From the NCBI RefSeq assembly GCF_009377235.1, contig NZ_VMNX01000003.1, positions 1 through 64,000 of the forward strand: a DNA stretch of 64,000 nucleotides, given 5' to 3'. This document shows positions 16,424 through 25,264 of this stretch, one piece after another. Under the pieces are notes generated by a model that worked only from the letters and a program-made list of their open reading frames with translations, had not been told where the DNA came from and did no database searches. The position numbers and the translations under genes were made by a program. The stretch is from Streptomyces acidicola (GTDB lineage: Bacteria > Actinomycetota > Actinomycetes > Streptomycetales > Streptomycetaceae). How positions within the stretch are numbered: the stretch's first letter is position 1; the number at the start of each line of letters is the position of its first letter.

Positions 16424-17143
16424 ATGACCACCTCCACGCCCACGGTCGTTCTCGTCCACGGCGCGTTCGCCGACGCGGCCAGCTGGTCCGGGGTCGTCGC
16501 GGAACTGCAGAGCCACGGCATTCCCGTGATCGCGCCGCCGAACCCGCTCCGTGGCCTGGCGTCCGACGCCGCGTACATCGCCTCCGTGGCCTCCCAGATC
16601 GACGGTCCCGTCGTACTGGTCGGCCACTCGTACGGCGGTGCGCTCATCACCGTGGCCGGTACCACTGAGAACGTCGTCGGGCTCGTCTATGTGGCCGCCT
16701 ACGTCCTCGAAGAGGGAGAGAGCCTCGGCGAGTTGCAGGGACGCTTCCCCGCTTCGCCGCTGGTGAGCAACCTCAAGCAGTGGACGTACCCGGTCGCGGA
16801 CGGCGACCGGGCGGTCGAGGTCACCATCGCCGAGGGTGCGTTCCCGTCGGTCTTCGCCGCCGACGTGCCCGCGGAGGTCACGAAGGTCCTCGCGGCGGCG
16901 CAGCGGCCGCTCGCCGTCGCGGCCTTCGAGGAGACGGCCACCGCCGCCGCCTGGAAGACCAAGCCGTCCTGGGCCCTGGTGGCCGACGCCGACCAGGCCA
17001 TCAACCCGGAGGTGGAGCGCTTCGCCGCCAAGCGGGCCGGGGCGACCGTCGTCGAGGTCGAGGGCGCGTCCCACGCCGTAGCCGTCTCCCGCCCCAAGGA
17101 GGTTGCCGACCTGATCCGCGAAGCGGTACGCGCGACGAGCTGA
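16424..17143 (+). CDS. Alpha/beta hydrolase with intact catalytic triad
   Basis: A 239-residue alpha/beta hydrolase: VVLVHGAFADAASW near residue 10, nucleophile elbow GHSYGG near residue 69, acid region VADADQAINP and histidine region GASHAVAVS. It is a paralogue of the gene at 6405-7202, which lacks the serine. The likely activity is on small esters or lactones; the substrate is unknown. It sits 21 bp after the HSL esterase, with a ribosome site (GAGGAGA) in the gap, consistent with cotranscription. Confidence 0.88.
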   Translation: MTTSTPTVVLVHGAFADAASWSGVVAELQSHGIPVIAPPNPLRGLASDAAYIASVASQIDGPVVLVGHSYGGALITVAGTTENVVGLVYVAAYVLEEGESLGELQGRFPASPLVSNLKQWTYPVADGDRAVEVTIAEGAFPSVFAADVPAEVTKVLAAAQRPLAVAAFEETATAAAWKTKPSWALVADADQAINPEVERFAAKRAGATVVEVEGASHAVAVSRPKEVADLIREAVRATS

Positions 17144-17383
17144 CCCGGCGGCACGGAAGGCCGCGCGGACCACTTCCCCACCGCGTCCGCGCGGCCAGGC
17201 CACCGTGCCATCCCGAGCACCACGAGCCGCGGGCCGCCCCGCGAGCAGACCGGCGAAGCGCACTGGGTCGGCGAAGCAACGGGCGTCGAAATCCATCAAC
17301 GGGACGGATCGCTTCAGCATGCACAAGGAGCCGAGGAGGCCCTGCGGCAAGGTGGAGTTCGGTGGTTGCCACCGCCATTGCCC

Positions 17384-19858
17384 CTACGTGGGCAGCGCCT
17401 GCTCGCACCAGATGGTCTTGCCGGCCGTGCTGTGCCGGGTGCCCCATCGCTGGGTGAGCTGGGCGACCAGGAGCAGGCCACGCCCTCCCTCGTCGAAGCC
17501 ACGGGCCCGCCGCATGTGGGGTGCCGTGTTGCTGCCGTCGGAGACCTCGCAGATCAGGGAGGTGTCGCGGATGAGGCGCAGCTGGATCGGGGGCCTGCCA
17601 TAGCGGATGGCGTTGGTCACCAGCTCGCTGACGACCAGCTCCGTGACGAAGGAGGATTCCTCCAGCCGCCATACCTCCAGCTGCTCGGTGGTCAGGATCC
17701 GGGCGCGTGCGACGCACTCCGGGTCCGCGGGGATGTCCCAGGCGACGACCTGCTCGGACGACAGCGCACGCGTCCGGGCGAGCAGCAGGGTGACGTCGTC
17801 GGACGGAGGCGTCGTGAGCAGGGCGTCCATGACGGCACCGCAGGCGGCGTCCAGCGAGTCTGCCGACTGTGCGGTCGACGCGAGCATGTGGCGGAGCCGG
17901 TCCAGTCCGTGGTCGAGGTCGAGCTCCCGGGAGTGCACCAGGCCGTCGCTGTACAGGGCCAGGGTGCTGCCCGGTGCCAGTTCCAGTTCGGTGGTCTCGA
18001 AGGGCAGGCCGCCCACACCGAGCGGAGGGCCGGCATGTCCGGTCACAGCCGTCACCCCGCCGTCCGGAGCGAGGACGAACGGCTGCGGGTGGCCGGCGCT
18101 GGCGAGGGAACAGCGCCGGGAGACCGGATCGTAGACCGCGTAGAGGCAGGTCGCGCCCAGCTCCCCGGTCGCCGCTTCGTCGGCCCCCGGGAGGTGCATG
18201 ACCAGGTCGTCCAGCTGGGTGAGGAGCTCGTCGGGGGGCAGGTCGACATCGGCCAGGGTGCGCACCGCCGTGCGCAGTCGTCCCATGGCGGCGGAGGCAT
18301 GGACCCCGTGCCCCACGATGTCTCCGACCACCAGGGCGACCCGCGTTCCGGACAGCGGGATCACATCGAGCCAGTCTCCTCCCACCCCGGCCCGCGTGGT
18401 CGTGGGCAGATAGCGGTAGGCGATCTCCACGGCCGGCTGTTCGGGCAGGTGCTGCGGCAGCAGACTGCGCTGCAGGGTCAGCGCGGTCTCGCGCTCACGG
18501 GTGTAGCGACGGGCGTTGTCGATGGCGACGGCGGCCTTGAGAGCCAGCTCCTCGGCATCGGCGACGTCTTCCTTCTCGAACGGCTTGCTCTCGCGGAAAC
18601 GCCAGAAGGCGACCGTTCCCATGACCATGCCCTGCTCGGTCAGCGGAACGATGATCAGCGAGTTCATGCCGTAGTCGAGAAGTCCCGCCGCATCCTCCGG
18701 GTGAGCGGCCTGCCATGCGGTGGAAGCACGCAGGTCGGCCACGAACAGTGCGGTCGCCCCGGAGCGGCGGGCCGGCGGGAGCGGCAGTGCCGACGGGATC
18801 AGTGCGCCGACGGGATCCAGTGGGTCGTCGTCGCGGACGCCCTCCCTGGCCACGCGCTGCAGAGGCGTGCTGCCGGCAGGAGTCGGTTCCTCACCCTGTA
18901 GGACGGACACGGCGAGGTCGACGGTGGCGAAGTCGGCGAACCTCGGCACGGACACTCCCACCAGTTCCCGTGCCGTCTGCGCCATGTTGAGGGTGGTGCC
19001 CACGGCCATGCCGGCGTCGTAGAGGAGCCTGAGCCTTCGGTGAGCCTCCCGTGCCTGCTCAAGACTGTTTTCGAGGGAGCCGGCCATGGTGTTGAAGGCC
19101 GTTTCCAGCTGCCCGATCTCCCGCGCGCCGGTGCGCGGCATACGCGCGGTCAGGTCGCCCTCGGCGAGTCTGCTCGCCAGGTGGGCCGCCCTGCGGACCG
19201 GCCAGACGATCACTCGCGTCACATACCCGGAGTACGCGGCGATGAGCAGCACCGACGCCCCGATGCCGACCGCGGCCGCGATGCCTGCGCGCTGGGCGTC
19301 CGAGTCGGTGGTGGCTTCGCGGGCCTCGACGGTGGCGCCCTCGGCGGTGGTGTAGCGGTCGAACAGGCCCCGCAGCGCGTCGATGCGGCGCTTGCCGTCC
19401 AGGGTCACCGCCACACTGCTCGCCCGCGGATCACCTCGCTGTGCCATGGTGACCACGGGAATCGAGTAATCACGGATGTAGGACACGCCGCCCCGGGCGA
19501 TCTCCTGGGCCAGCGTGCGCTGGGCGGGGGAGGTGCTGATGCGCACGAGTTCCTGCGCCTGGGGAGGGAAGTGGCCTTGGGCGACCTTCCACGGCCGGAG
19601 GAACTGAGCCTGCCGGGTGATGACGAAGCCGCGCTGGTACGTCTCGACATCGAGGATGAGGTTGTCGACCAGCCTTGCCTGATTCTCCGCCGCCACGGAA
19701 TGCCGTTCCGCCAGATTGGCCTGCCGCATGTTGCCGACCGACCAGAACAGCACACCAAAGGCCACCCCGACCACCACGGTGAGCAGGACACCCGCCAGAG
19801 CCGTCAGGGCGACAAGACTCCGCCGCCCTGCCCTGCCGCGCCGGCCTCCAGCCGTCAT
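17384..19858 (-). CDS. Membrane-bound SpoIIE-type phosphatase with CHASE3, HAMP, GAF and ATPase domains
   Basis: An 824-residue multidomain signalling protein. In order: transmembrane segment (15-37), CHASE3-like sensor (ETYQRGFVITRQAQFLRPW), second transmembrane segment (about 190-212), HAMP (RRAAHLASRLAEGDL), GAF (280-450), PP2C/SpoIIE phosphatase (GDWLDVIPL, VGDIVGHGV, LYSDGLVHSREL) and a C-terminal HATPase_c_2 anti-sigma-like kinase domain (VSELVTNAIRYG, DEGGRGLLLVAQL). Such proteins sense signals outside the membrane and switch anti-sigma/anti-anti-sigma partners by phosphorylation. ATG 19858 precedes the first membrane helix. It stands alone; the partners are encoded elsewhere. Confidence 0.9.
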   Translation of the reverse strand: MTAGGRRGRAGRRSLVALTALAGVLLTVVVGVAFGVLFWSVGNMRQANLAERHSVAAENQARLVDNLILDVETYQRGFVITRQAQFLRPWKVAQGHFPPQAQELVRISTSPAQRTLAQEIARGGVSYIRDYSIPVVTMAQRGDPRASSVAVTLDGKRRIDALRGLFDRYTTAEGATVEAREATTDSDAQRAGIAAAVGIGASVLLIAAYSGYVTRVIVWPVRRAAHLASRLAEGDLTARMPRTGAREIGQLETAFNTMAGSLENSLEQAREAHRRLRLLYDAGMAVGTTLNMAQTARELVGVSVPRFADFATVDLAVSVLQGEEPTPAGSTPLQRVAREGVRDDDPLDPVGALIPSALPLPPARRSGATALFVADLRASTAWQAAHPEDAAGLLDYGMNSLIIVPLTEQGMVMGTVAFWRFRESKPFEKEDVADAEELALKAAVAIDNARRYTRERETALTLQRSLLPQHLPEQPAVEIAYRYLPTTTRAGVGGDWLDVIPLSGTRVALVVGDIVGHGVHASAAMGRLRTAVRTLADVDLPPDELLTQLDDLVMHLPGADEAATGELGATCLYAVYDPVSRRCSLASAGHPQPFVLAPDGGVTAVTGHAGPPLGVGGLPFETTELELAPGSTLALYSDGLVHSRELDLDHGLDRLRHMLASTAQSADSLDAACGAVMDALLTTPPSDDVTLLLARTRALSSEQVVAWDIPADPECVARARILTTEQLEVWRLEESSFVTELVVSELVTNAIRYGRPPIQLRLIRDTSLICEVSDGSNTAPHMRRARGFDEGGRGLLLVAQLTQRWGTRHSTAGKTIWCEQALPT

Positions 19859-20080
19859 ACGTGCCCCGCGCTCCGCCGCCGTCCGGCAGCAGCCATACGA
19901 ACACGGACTCACTGCAATGGTACGTGGCCTCTGGTCATCTTCGGCGGTATCGCCGGGCGACGCAGAAGCTCAGGTGGTTACGGCTTGGCGATCAAGGCGC
20001 CGTCCGTCCTGACCTACCTGTACGTGGTCGTCGCGGACCAAAGCCGGAGCCGGAGCCGGACGTGGAGTCGACCTGCCGGG

Positions 20081-21082
20081 TCAGCCCCGGGCCACCGCGA
20101 TGGCCCCCGCGAGCCTCTCTCCCGCCTCGTAGATCATGTACGGGACGCCGCCGTCGGTGCCGAAGGAAGGCGCCGCGGCGCGTCCGTTCTCCGGAGCCGC
20201 GCTGCGTGAGTTGTAGAAGACGCCGAGGTGGTTGCGCTTGCTGAAGTCGTTGCCGACTTCGGTGATCATGATGTCGCCGCCGCTTCCCTTGTCCTTGTTG
20301 TAGACGACGTAGGTGCTGTTGTTGCGGTGGAGAAGGTGCGGACCGCCGACGTTGACGGCGCCGACGTCGCCGTGCCGGATCAGCGGCTGCTGGTCATAGG
20401 TCCACGAGCGGCCGTCGGCGGACCAACCCCAGTGGATGTCACGGTGGTTGGTGGTGTTGTTGAGCATGAAGACCATCACGTAATGGGCGCCGCGTGAGGG
20501 CAGGTCGTGGCGGAAGACCCGGGCGTACGACGTCTCCTTGGTGCCTGCCGGGAGCATGGATGTCGACAGCACGACCTTGTCGTACGTGAAGTGGACCCCG
20601 TCGGCCGAGCGGGCGAGGCGAGTCGTGGTGTTCTCTCCGTGGAAATACAGCCAGAACTCCCTGGCCTCCTGGTTCCACAGCACGTGAGGCGACGAGACAT
20701 GGGTGACGGAGTAGTGCGGTGACCACTTGTTGGAGACGATCGGGTTCGACGGGTACTCCGTGAACGGACCCGCCAGTGAGTTGCCGTATGCCAGGCAGAT
20801 TCCACCGGGCGCGTCGTGCGGCGCGTAATACAGGTAGTAGCGGCCGAGGGGGGAGCCCAGCTTGTCGTAGACGCCCCGGACGCAGGGGAAGATGATCTCG
20901 CCGGTGGGGTTGTACTTCAGCTGGGACGCCGTCAGCAGGGTGCGGACGTACGTGTAGTCGGGGAATCCGCCGGGCGCCGCGGCCGCGGGCTGCGCACCCA
21001 CGGCCGTCCCGACGGTGAGAGCGGCTCCGGTGGCGGCGCCGGCACGCAGGAAGAGACGCCGGTCGAGGTGGTGCTCGTGCAT
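20081..21082 (-). CDS. Tat-exported glycosidase-like five-bladed propeller protein
   Basis: A 333-residue secreted protein. The N-terminus has a twin-arginine signal (DRRLFLRAGAATG) with cleavage likely after AQPAAAA. The mature part reads YYLYYAPHDAPGG...LAYGNSLAGPFTEYPSNPIV and has repeated aromatic-rich blades like the GH43/GH32/GH117 propellers. The sugar-acting role is inferred from fold resemblance only; catalytic acids cannot be assigned with confidence. It is last in a six-gene cluster under a LacI gene, downstream of a permease, which suggests it works on the external substrate of that cluster. Confidence 0.7.
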   Translation of the reverse strand: MHEHHLDRRLFLRAGAATGAALTVGTAVGAQPAAAAPGGFPDYTYVRTLLTASQLKYNPTGEIIFPCVRGVYDKLGSPLGRYYLYYAPHDAPGGICLAYGNSLAGPFTEYPSNPIVSNKWSPHYSVTHVSSPHVLWNQEAREFWLYFHGENTTTRLARSADGVHFTYDKVVLSTSMLPAGTKETSYARVFRHDLPSRGAHYVMVFMLNNTTNHRDIHWGWSADGRSWTYDQQPLIRHGDVGAVNVGGPHLLHRNNSTYVVYNKDKGSGGDIMITEVGNDFSKRNHLGVFYNSRSAAPENGRAAAPSFGTDGGVPYMIYEAGERLAGAIAVARG

Positions 21083-21139
21083 GGGGGCTCCAATGACAGA
21101 AGGTTTGCGGCTCACGCAGGTCCGGACGGGGCTGTCGGC

Positions 21140-22429
21140 TCAGAGGTAGGTGGCGGCGGTGACGCACAGGCCGCCGAGGGCGACCGCCCAGACGTACGGC
21201 AGGGTGCGCACCATGACGTGTTGGGGAGTGACGCCCGCGTACTGGGCGCTCCACACGGTCTGTGTGCTGGTGGGGTCGGCGACGCCGAAGACCTGGTTGT
21301 ACGAGGTGGCCATGCCGAGGACGACGGCCGCGGGGTAGATGCCGGTGGCGATGAGGACGCCGGCGATGCCCGCGCCCAGCCCGAACACGTTGAGGGGGCC
21401 GCGGTAGAGGCACAGCGGGACGAGGAGTGTGAAGACGAGGACGAACAGCACGGCGTTCTGCGGGCTGACGGCCTTGACGAGCGGTTCGAGTGCGTCCACC
21501 GCGCCGGGCAGTTTCACGGCCGCGAGCAGGATGCCGATGGCGACGAACAGGGCGATCGGCGGGGCGGCCACCTCGAAGCCGCCGTACAGGGTGCGCAGCA
21601 GCCGCTTGTTCATCTCGCCGGGCCGGGTCGTGGTGGCCAGCGCGTACAGGACGCCCGCCAACAGCGAGGGGATGATGGCGAGTTCGAAGCCCAGGGCGAG
21701 GACGAGCGGGACGGCGGGGGCGAGCAGTGCGTACCAGGGCGCGTCGCCCAGCTCCGCGCGGCGTGAACGCGGCTTCGCGGCAGGGGAGTTGAGGGACTTG
21801 AGCGACCAGGCGTGCTCCGTGCCGCGCCGTCGTGTCTCGACGAGGACGAACGCGAGGGCGGCGACCAGGGCGAACGGGAAGAGCTTCACCATGAAGCCGC
21901 GCACGGTCGGGATCGGCAGATCCAGCGCGGTGGAGAAGAACTGCCACACCGGCAGCTCGAAGGGGATGCCCACGGCGATGCCCATCAGCACCGTGCCCGC
22001 GGCGGTCACCTTGGGCACGCCGACGGCGATCATGGCGGGGATGCCGATGATGCCGGCGAGCATGGCGGCGGGCGCTGAGCCGGTCACCGTTCCGACGAGT
22101 GCGGACACGGCGAGGACGCCGAGGGCCACCACGGTCGGGCGGTCACCGCCGAACTCGACGATCTTGCGGACGAGCGTGCCCGCGATGCCGGTCTCGTCGA
22201 GGAGCTTGCCCAGCCAGGAGCCCAGAATGATGGCGATCATGGTGGCGGCCAGGGCCGGCGCGCCCTCCTGGAGAACGGTGTCCAGCACGCTGTTCTCGCC
22301 GGTGAGCGGTGCTCCGGCGAGGAAGGCGATGACGACGGCGAGCAGCACCAGTGCGAAGGCGGTGGGGAGTCTGCGGGTGAGCATCAGGCCGACGCCGACG
22401 GCCATGACGAGGAGGATGACGACGCCCAT
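21140..22429 (-). CDS. GntP/CitM-like membrane permease
   Basis: A 429-residue integral membrane protein with about 11-12 helices. Features include GTVTGSAPAAMLAGIIGIPAM and PLCLYRGPLNVFGLGAG re-entrant-like stretches. It resembles the ion transporter superfamily of gluconate, citrate or dicarboxylate permeases, so a small organic acid is the likely cargo. It starts 3 bp after the HExxH gene on the same strand and is followed by the exported glycosidase-like gene. Within a hydantoinase/FAD oxidoreductase cluster it is presumably the uptake system for that cluster's substrate, which is unknown. Confidence 0.8.
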   Translation of the reverse strand: MGVVILLVMAVGVGLMLTRRLPTAFALVLLAVVIAFLAGAPLTGENSVLDTVLQEGAPALAATMIAIILGSWLGKLLDETGIAGTLVRKIVEFGGDRPTVVALGVLAVSALVGTVTGSAPAAMLAGIIGIPAMIAVGVPKVTAAGTVLMGIAVGIPFELPVWQFFSTALDLPIPTVRGFMVKLFPFALVAALAFVLVETRRRGTEHAWSLKSLNSPAAKPRSRRAELGDAPWYALLAPAVPLVLALGFELAIIPSLLAGVLYALATTTRPGEMNKRLLRTLYGGFEVAAPPIALFVAIGILLAAVKLPGAVDALEPLVKAVSPQNAVLFVLVFTLLVPLCLYRGPLNVFGLGAGIAGVLIATGIYPAAVVLGMATSYNQVFGVADPTSTQTVWSAQYAGVTPQHVMVRTLPYVWAVALGGLCVTAATYL

Positions 22430-22432
22430 GGG

Positions 22433-23038
22433 TCAGTTCTCTCTTCCGGGCCGGGTCACCGCCGCGCGCAGCGCGGCGGTGAGGAGCAGGGGGCTGCGGC
22501 CGAGCCCGCAGACGGTTCGTGCGTAGGCGTGGGCGGCGACCTCTTCGGCACCCGCGACATGGCCGGGCACGCGGTGGCGTCCGAGGCGCAGCACGGTGTG
22601 GTCGAGGGCCTGTTTGAGCGCGGCCTTGCCCGGGCCGTGGTGCAGGTGGGCGTGCACGGCCTCGTGGGCGAGCGCGGCCGCGCGCACCGAGCCCGGCGGG
22701 TACCAGACACGCCAGCCGCGGGCGTCGACCAACTCCTCGGCGAGGTCCAGCGTGTCGGTGTAGAGCTCGACCGTCGGGGGCCGTGACGTGTAGCGGGCGA
22801 GCAGCATCCGCTCCAGCCCGCCGTCCCGCTCGACCACGCGCGCCGTGGACGGGACGGGGGCGAGCCGGGATCCGAACTCATCGGCCCTTCGGGCCCATTG
22901 GCGCAGCAACCGCGGATCACGGCCCTCGTGGGTGGGTGTGGCCGCCAGGAGCCGGACGGCCCATTCGATGTCGTCGACGGACGCCGGATCCCACAACTCG
23001 CTGTCGTGATCGGCGAGTTCATCCTCCGCGGCCGTCAC
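22433..23038 (-). CDS. Small protein with an HExxH motif (putative metallopeptidase-like)
   Basis: A 201-residue soluble protein I do not recognise by family name. Residues 125-129 are HEAVH, inside ALAHEAVHAHLHHG, followed about 35 residues later by GAEEVAAHAYART. This HExxH plus downstream Glu in ExxAxxYA is the zinc-ligand layout of ImmA/IrrE-like gluzincins. The N-terminal half is acidic and helical. GTG 23038 overlaps the upstream hydantoinase stop as GTGA, so it is translationally coupled. Why a peptidase-like protein belongs in this cluster is unclear; maturation or regulation of the hydantoinase or the LacI protein are possibilities. Confidence 0.6.
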   Translation of the reverse strand: MTAAEDELADHDSELWDPASVDDIEWAVRLLAATPTHEGRDPRLLRQWARRADEFGSRLAPVPSTARVVERDGGLERMLLARYTSRPPTVELYTDTLDLAEELVDARGWRVWYPPGSVRAAALAHEAVHAHLHHGPGKAALKQALDHTVLRLGRHRVPGHVAGAEEVAAHAYARTVCGLGRSPLLLTAALRAAVTRPGREN

Positions 23039-25164
23039 GACCGCACCTCCAGGACCGCGACCACCGGTTCGTCGCCCGCGCGGGTCCGCAACTCGCTGCG
23101 GGCCAGCGCGAGCAGGGGCCCCGGATCGAGGACGCCGGACAGGTCGGCGATGCGGGAGCCGAGCAGCAGCCGCAGGGCGGGAGCGCGTACCCCGCCGTCG
23201 CCGTACGAGGTGGACTCGCCCACCAGCCGGGCGAGCACCTCCGGGGCGCCGGCCACGGTGGTGGTCTCCACGCGGGCGTCGGCGGCGTGGTGGCGTACGA
23301 CGCCGTCCATGTCCACGATCCGTACGGGTCGGCGGGCCGGCCGCAGGCGGCGGCGCGTCCGCGTGCCGTAGACGGTGTGGGCAGCGGTGCCCGCCAGGAC
23401 ATGGACCGTCGCGGGGTCGGTCCTGAGACTGGCCGCCGCGGCACGGAGTCGCTCGGTGTCGTCGCCGCGGTGGGACCGGTCCTGGGTGCGCAGTTCGGTG
23501 GCGCCGGTCGCGACCGCGCGCACGGTGTTGGTCTGCGGGTCGACCGTGACTTCGACCTCGACGCCTTCGGCGGCCGCGCCCTGGGCGACGACCGCCCGCT
23601 CCGCCTCGGCGCGGACGGCGAGGATCTGCTCCTGCGTGGCGCCGGGCACGATCCGCTCGACCTGTTCCCGTACGAGCGCGAGGGCGACGCCGATGGGGCT
23701 GATGACCTCGTTGTGGCGGGCGATCCGGCCCTCCATGCCGCTGGTGTGAGCGAGGTGCGGGGTGACGGTTGCGGCGCCGCCGCCTCCGCCGACGAGGACG
23801 GCCGTGTCCTTGTCGAGGCGGTAGTCGCGGATCATGGCGTCCACCACCGTCTTCACTTGGGCGATGCCCGCGTCGAGGATCCGCGTGGCCGCGGTCGCCA
23901 CGTCGGTGCCGAACACGGCGGCCAGCGGCGCGATCGCGGCGCGGGCGGTCTCCGGGGCGCAACGGGCGAAGTCGCCCTCGGGGACGCGGCCGAGAGCATT
24001 GGCGGCGCAGGTCATGGTGACGGCGAACCGCCCGCCCGCCGCGTCGATCACGGCGTAGTCGGCGGGGTCACCGTCCATGGGCCGGACGGTGTCCACCGTG
24101 GCGTCGCGCAACTGCTCGGGTGAGGCGAAGCAGGCGTACGGCAGACCCGCGATGTGGGCGCTGCGCGGTCCCACGCCCGTCACCCGGCCTTCGCCGATCC
24201 GCACCATGGAGCCGCCGCCGACGCCGACCGTGCGCACGTCGAGCGCGCTCAGATACGAGGTCCTGCCGAGGACGGTGGCATGCCGGACGGCGACCTTGCC
24301 ACGGCGTACGACGCTGATGTCGGTCGAAGTGCCACCGGTCTCCAGGAACGCGCCCTCGCTCACACGCTCCTGCATCAGCGCGCCCGCGACTCCGGCAGCC
24401 GGTCCCGACAGGACTGTCAGGAGCGGCCGGTGGCGCATCTCGTCGAGCGCCATCACACCGCCGTCGCAGCGCATCACCATCAGCGGCGCGGTCACGCCCG
24501 CCTTGGTGATGGAGGCGTCGACGAGGTCGGCGGTGGCCAGCATGCGGGGCAGGATCGCCGCGTTGACCACGGCGGTGCGGGTGCGCTTGTGCAGCCCGTA
24601 CAGCGAGGTGATCTCGTGCGCGGCGGTCATCGGCAGTCCGTACGGCCGTGCCGCGTCCAGGACGGCCTGCTCGCCCTCGGGGCGGTCGACGCTGAACGGC
24701 TGGCTGGCGACGAGGACCGACGCGCCTTCGTCCTTCAGCTGCTCGACGGCGCGGCGGACGGCTGACGTGTCCTGAGGGTCGGAGACATGCGCGTAGGCCA
24801 GCGGGAGCCTTTTGCCGGGGGCGAGTTCGAGCTTGCCGAACGAGGCGAGGCGGCGGGTGAACACCGCTGAGGGGCCGGACCCGATGCCGATCAGTCCGAC
24901 GGTCGCCACGTCGCCCTCCAGGAGGGCGTTGGTGGCCTGGGTCGTGCCGTGCGCCAGGAAGGCGACGTCGGCCGGGGCACAGCCGGTCTGCTCCATGAGC
25001 CGGTCGAGCGCCTCGACGATGCCGTGTGCGACGCCGTCCTCGTGATGGTGGCTGGTGGGGACCTTGACCTGCCCCAGGAGTTCGAGGGTCGTGGCGTCCA
25101 CGGCCACGGCGTCGGTGAAGGTTCCGCCCACATCGATGCCGACGCGGATGCGGGGTGTGTTCAT
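23035..25164 (-). CDS. Hydantoinase/oxoprolinase family protein, HyuA type
   Basis: A 709-residue ATP-dependent hydantoinase/oxoprolinase subunit A. The N-terminal ASKHA-type phosphate motif is VGIDVGGTFTD, then AHGTTQATNALLEG, GLHKRTRTAVVNAAI, TGGTSTDIS and VGGGSMVRIG. These enzymes open cyclic imides or lactams with ATP and usually pair with a HyuB subunit; no HyuB is present in the cluster. GGAGGTG sits upstream of the ATG. It is preceded by a FAD oxidoreductase gene and followed, with overlap, by the HExxH gene. The substrate is not deducible. Confidence 0.87.
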   Translation of the reverse strand: MNTPRIRVGIDVGGTFTDAVAVDATTLELLGQVKVPTSHHHEDGVAHGIVEALDRLMEQTGCAPADVAFLAHGTTQATNALLEGDVATVGLIGIGSGPSAVFTRRLASFGKLELAPGKRLPLAYAHVSDPQDTSAVRRAVEQLKDEGASVLVASQPFSVDRPEGEQAVLDAARPYGLPMTAAHEITSLYGLHKRTRTAVVNAAILPRMLATADLVDASITKAGVTAPLMVMRCDGGVMALDEMRHRPLLTVLSGPAAGVAGALMQERVSEGAFLETGGTSTDISVVRRGKVAVRHATVLGRTSYLSALDVRTVGVGGGSMVRIGEGRVTGVGPRSAHIAGLPYACFASPEQLRDATVDTVRPMDGDPADYAVIDAAGGRFAVTMTCAANALGRVPEGDFARCAPETARAAIAPLAAVFGTDVATAATRILDAGIAQVKTVVDAMIRDYRLDKDTAVLVGGGGGAATVTPHLAHTSGMEGRIARHNEVISPIGVALALVREQVERIVPGATQEQILAVRAEAERAVVAQGAAAEGVEVEVTVDPQTNTVRAVATGATELRTQDRSHRGDDTERLRAAAASLRTDPATVHVLAGTAAHTVYGTRTRRRLRPARRPVRIVDMDGVVRHHAADARVETTTVAGAPEVLARLVGESTSYGDGGVRAPALRLLLGSRIADLSGVLDPGPLLALARSELRTRAGDEPVVAVLEVRS

Positions 25165-25264
25165 GTCCGGGCACCTCCTTGTGCTGGATCGGTTCGCGCG
25201 GGCTGTCGCCGGGCGGGGCGAGTGAAGCCGCCCCGTACGCGACTCCCGTTCGTGCGAGGGTCGT

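Noticed and set aside
15365-17350. 661-codon minus-strand open frame opposite the two hydrolase genes
   Set aside because: It is antisense to two clear hydrolases; its Gly/Arg/Val-rich composition is what the third-position GC bias produces on the opposite strand.
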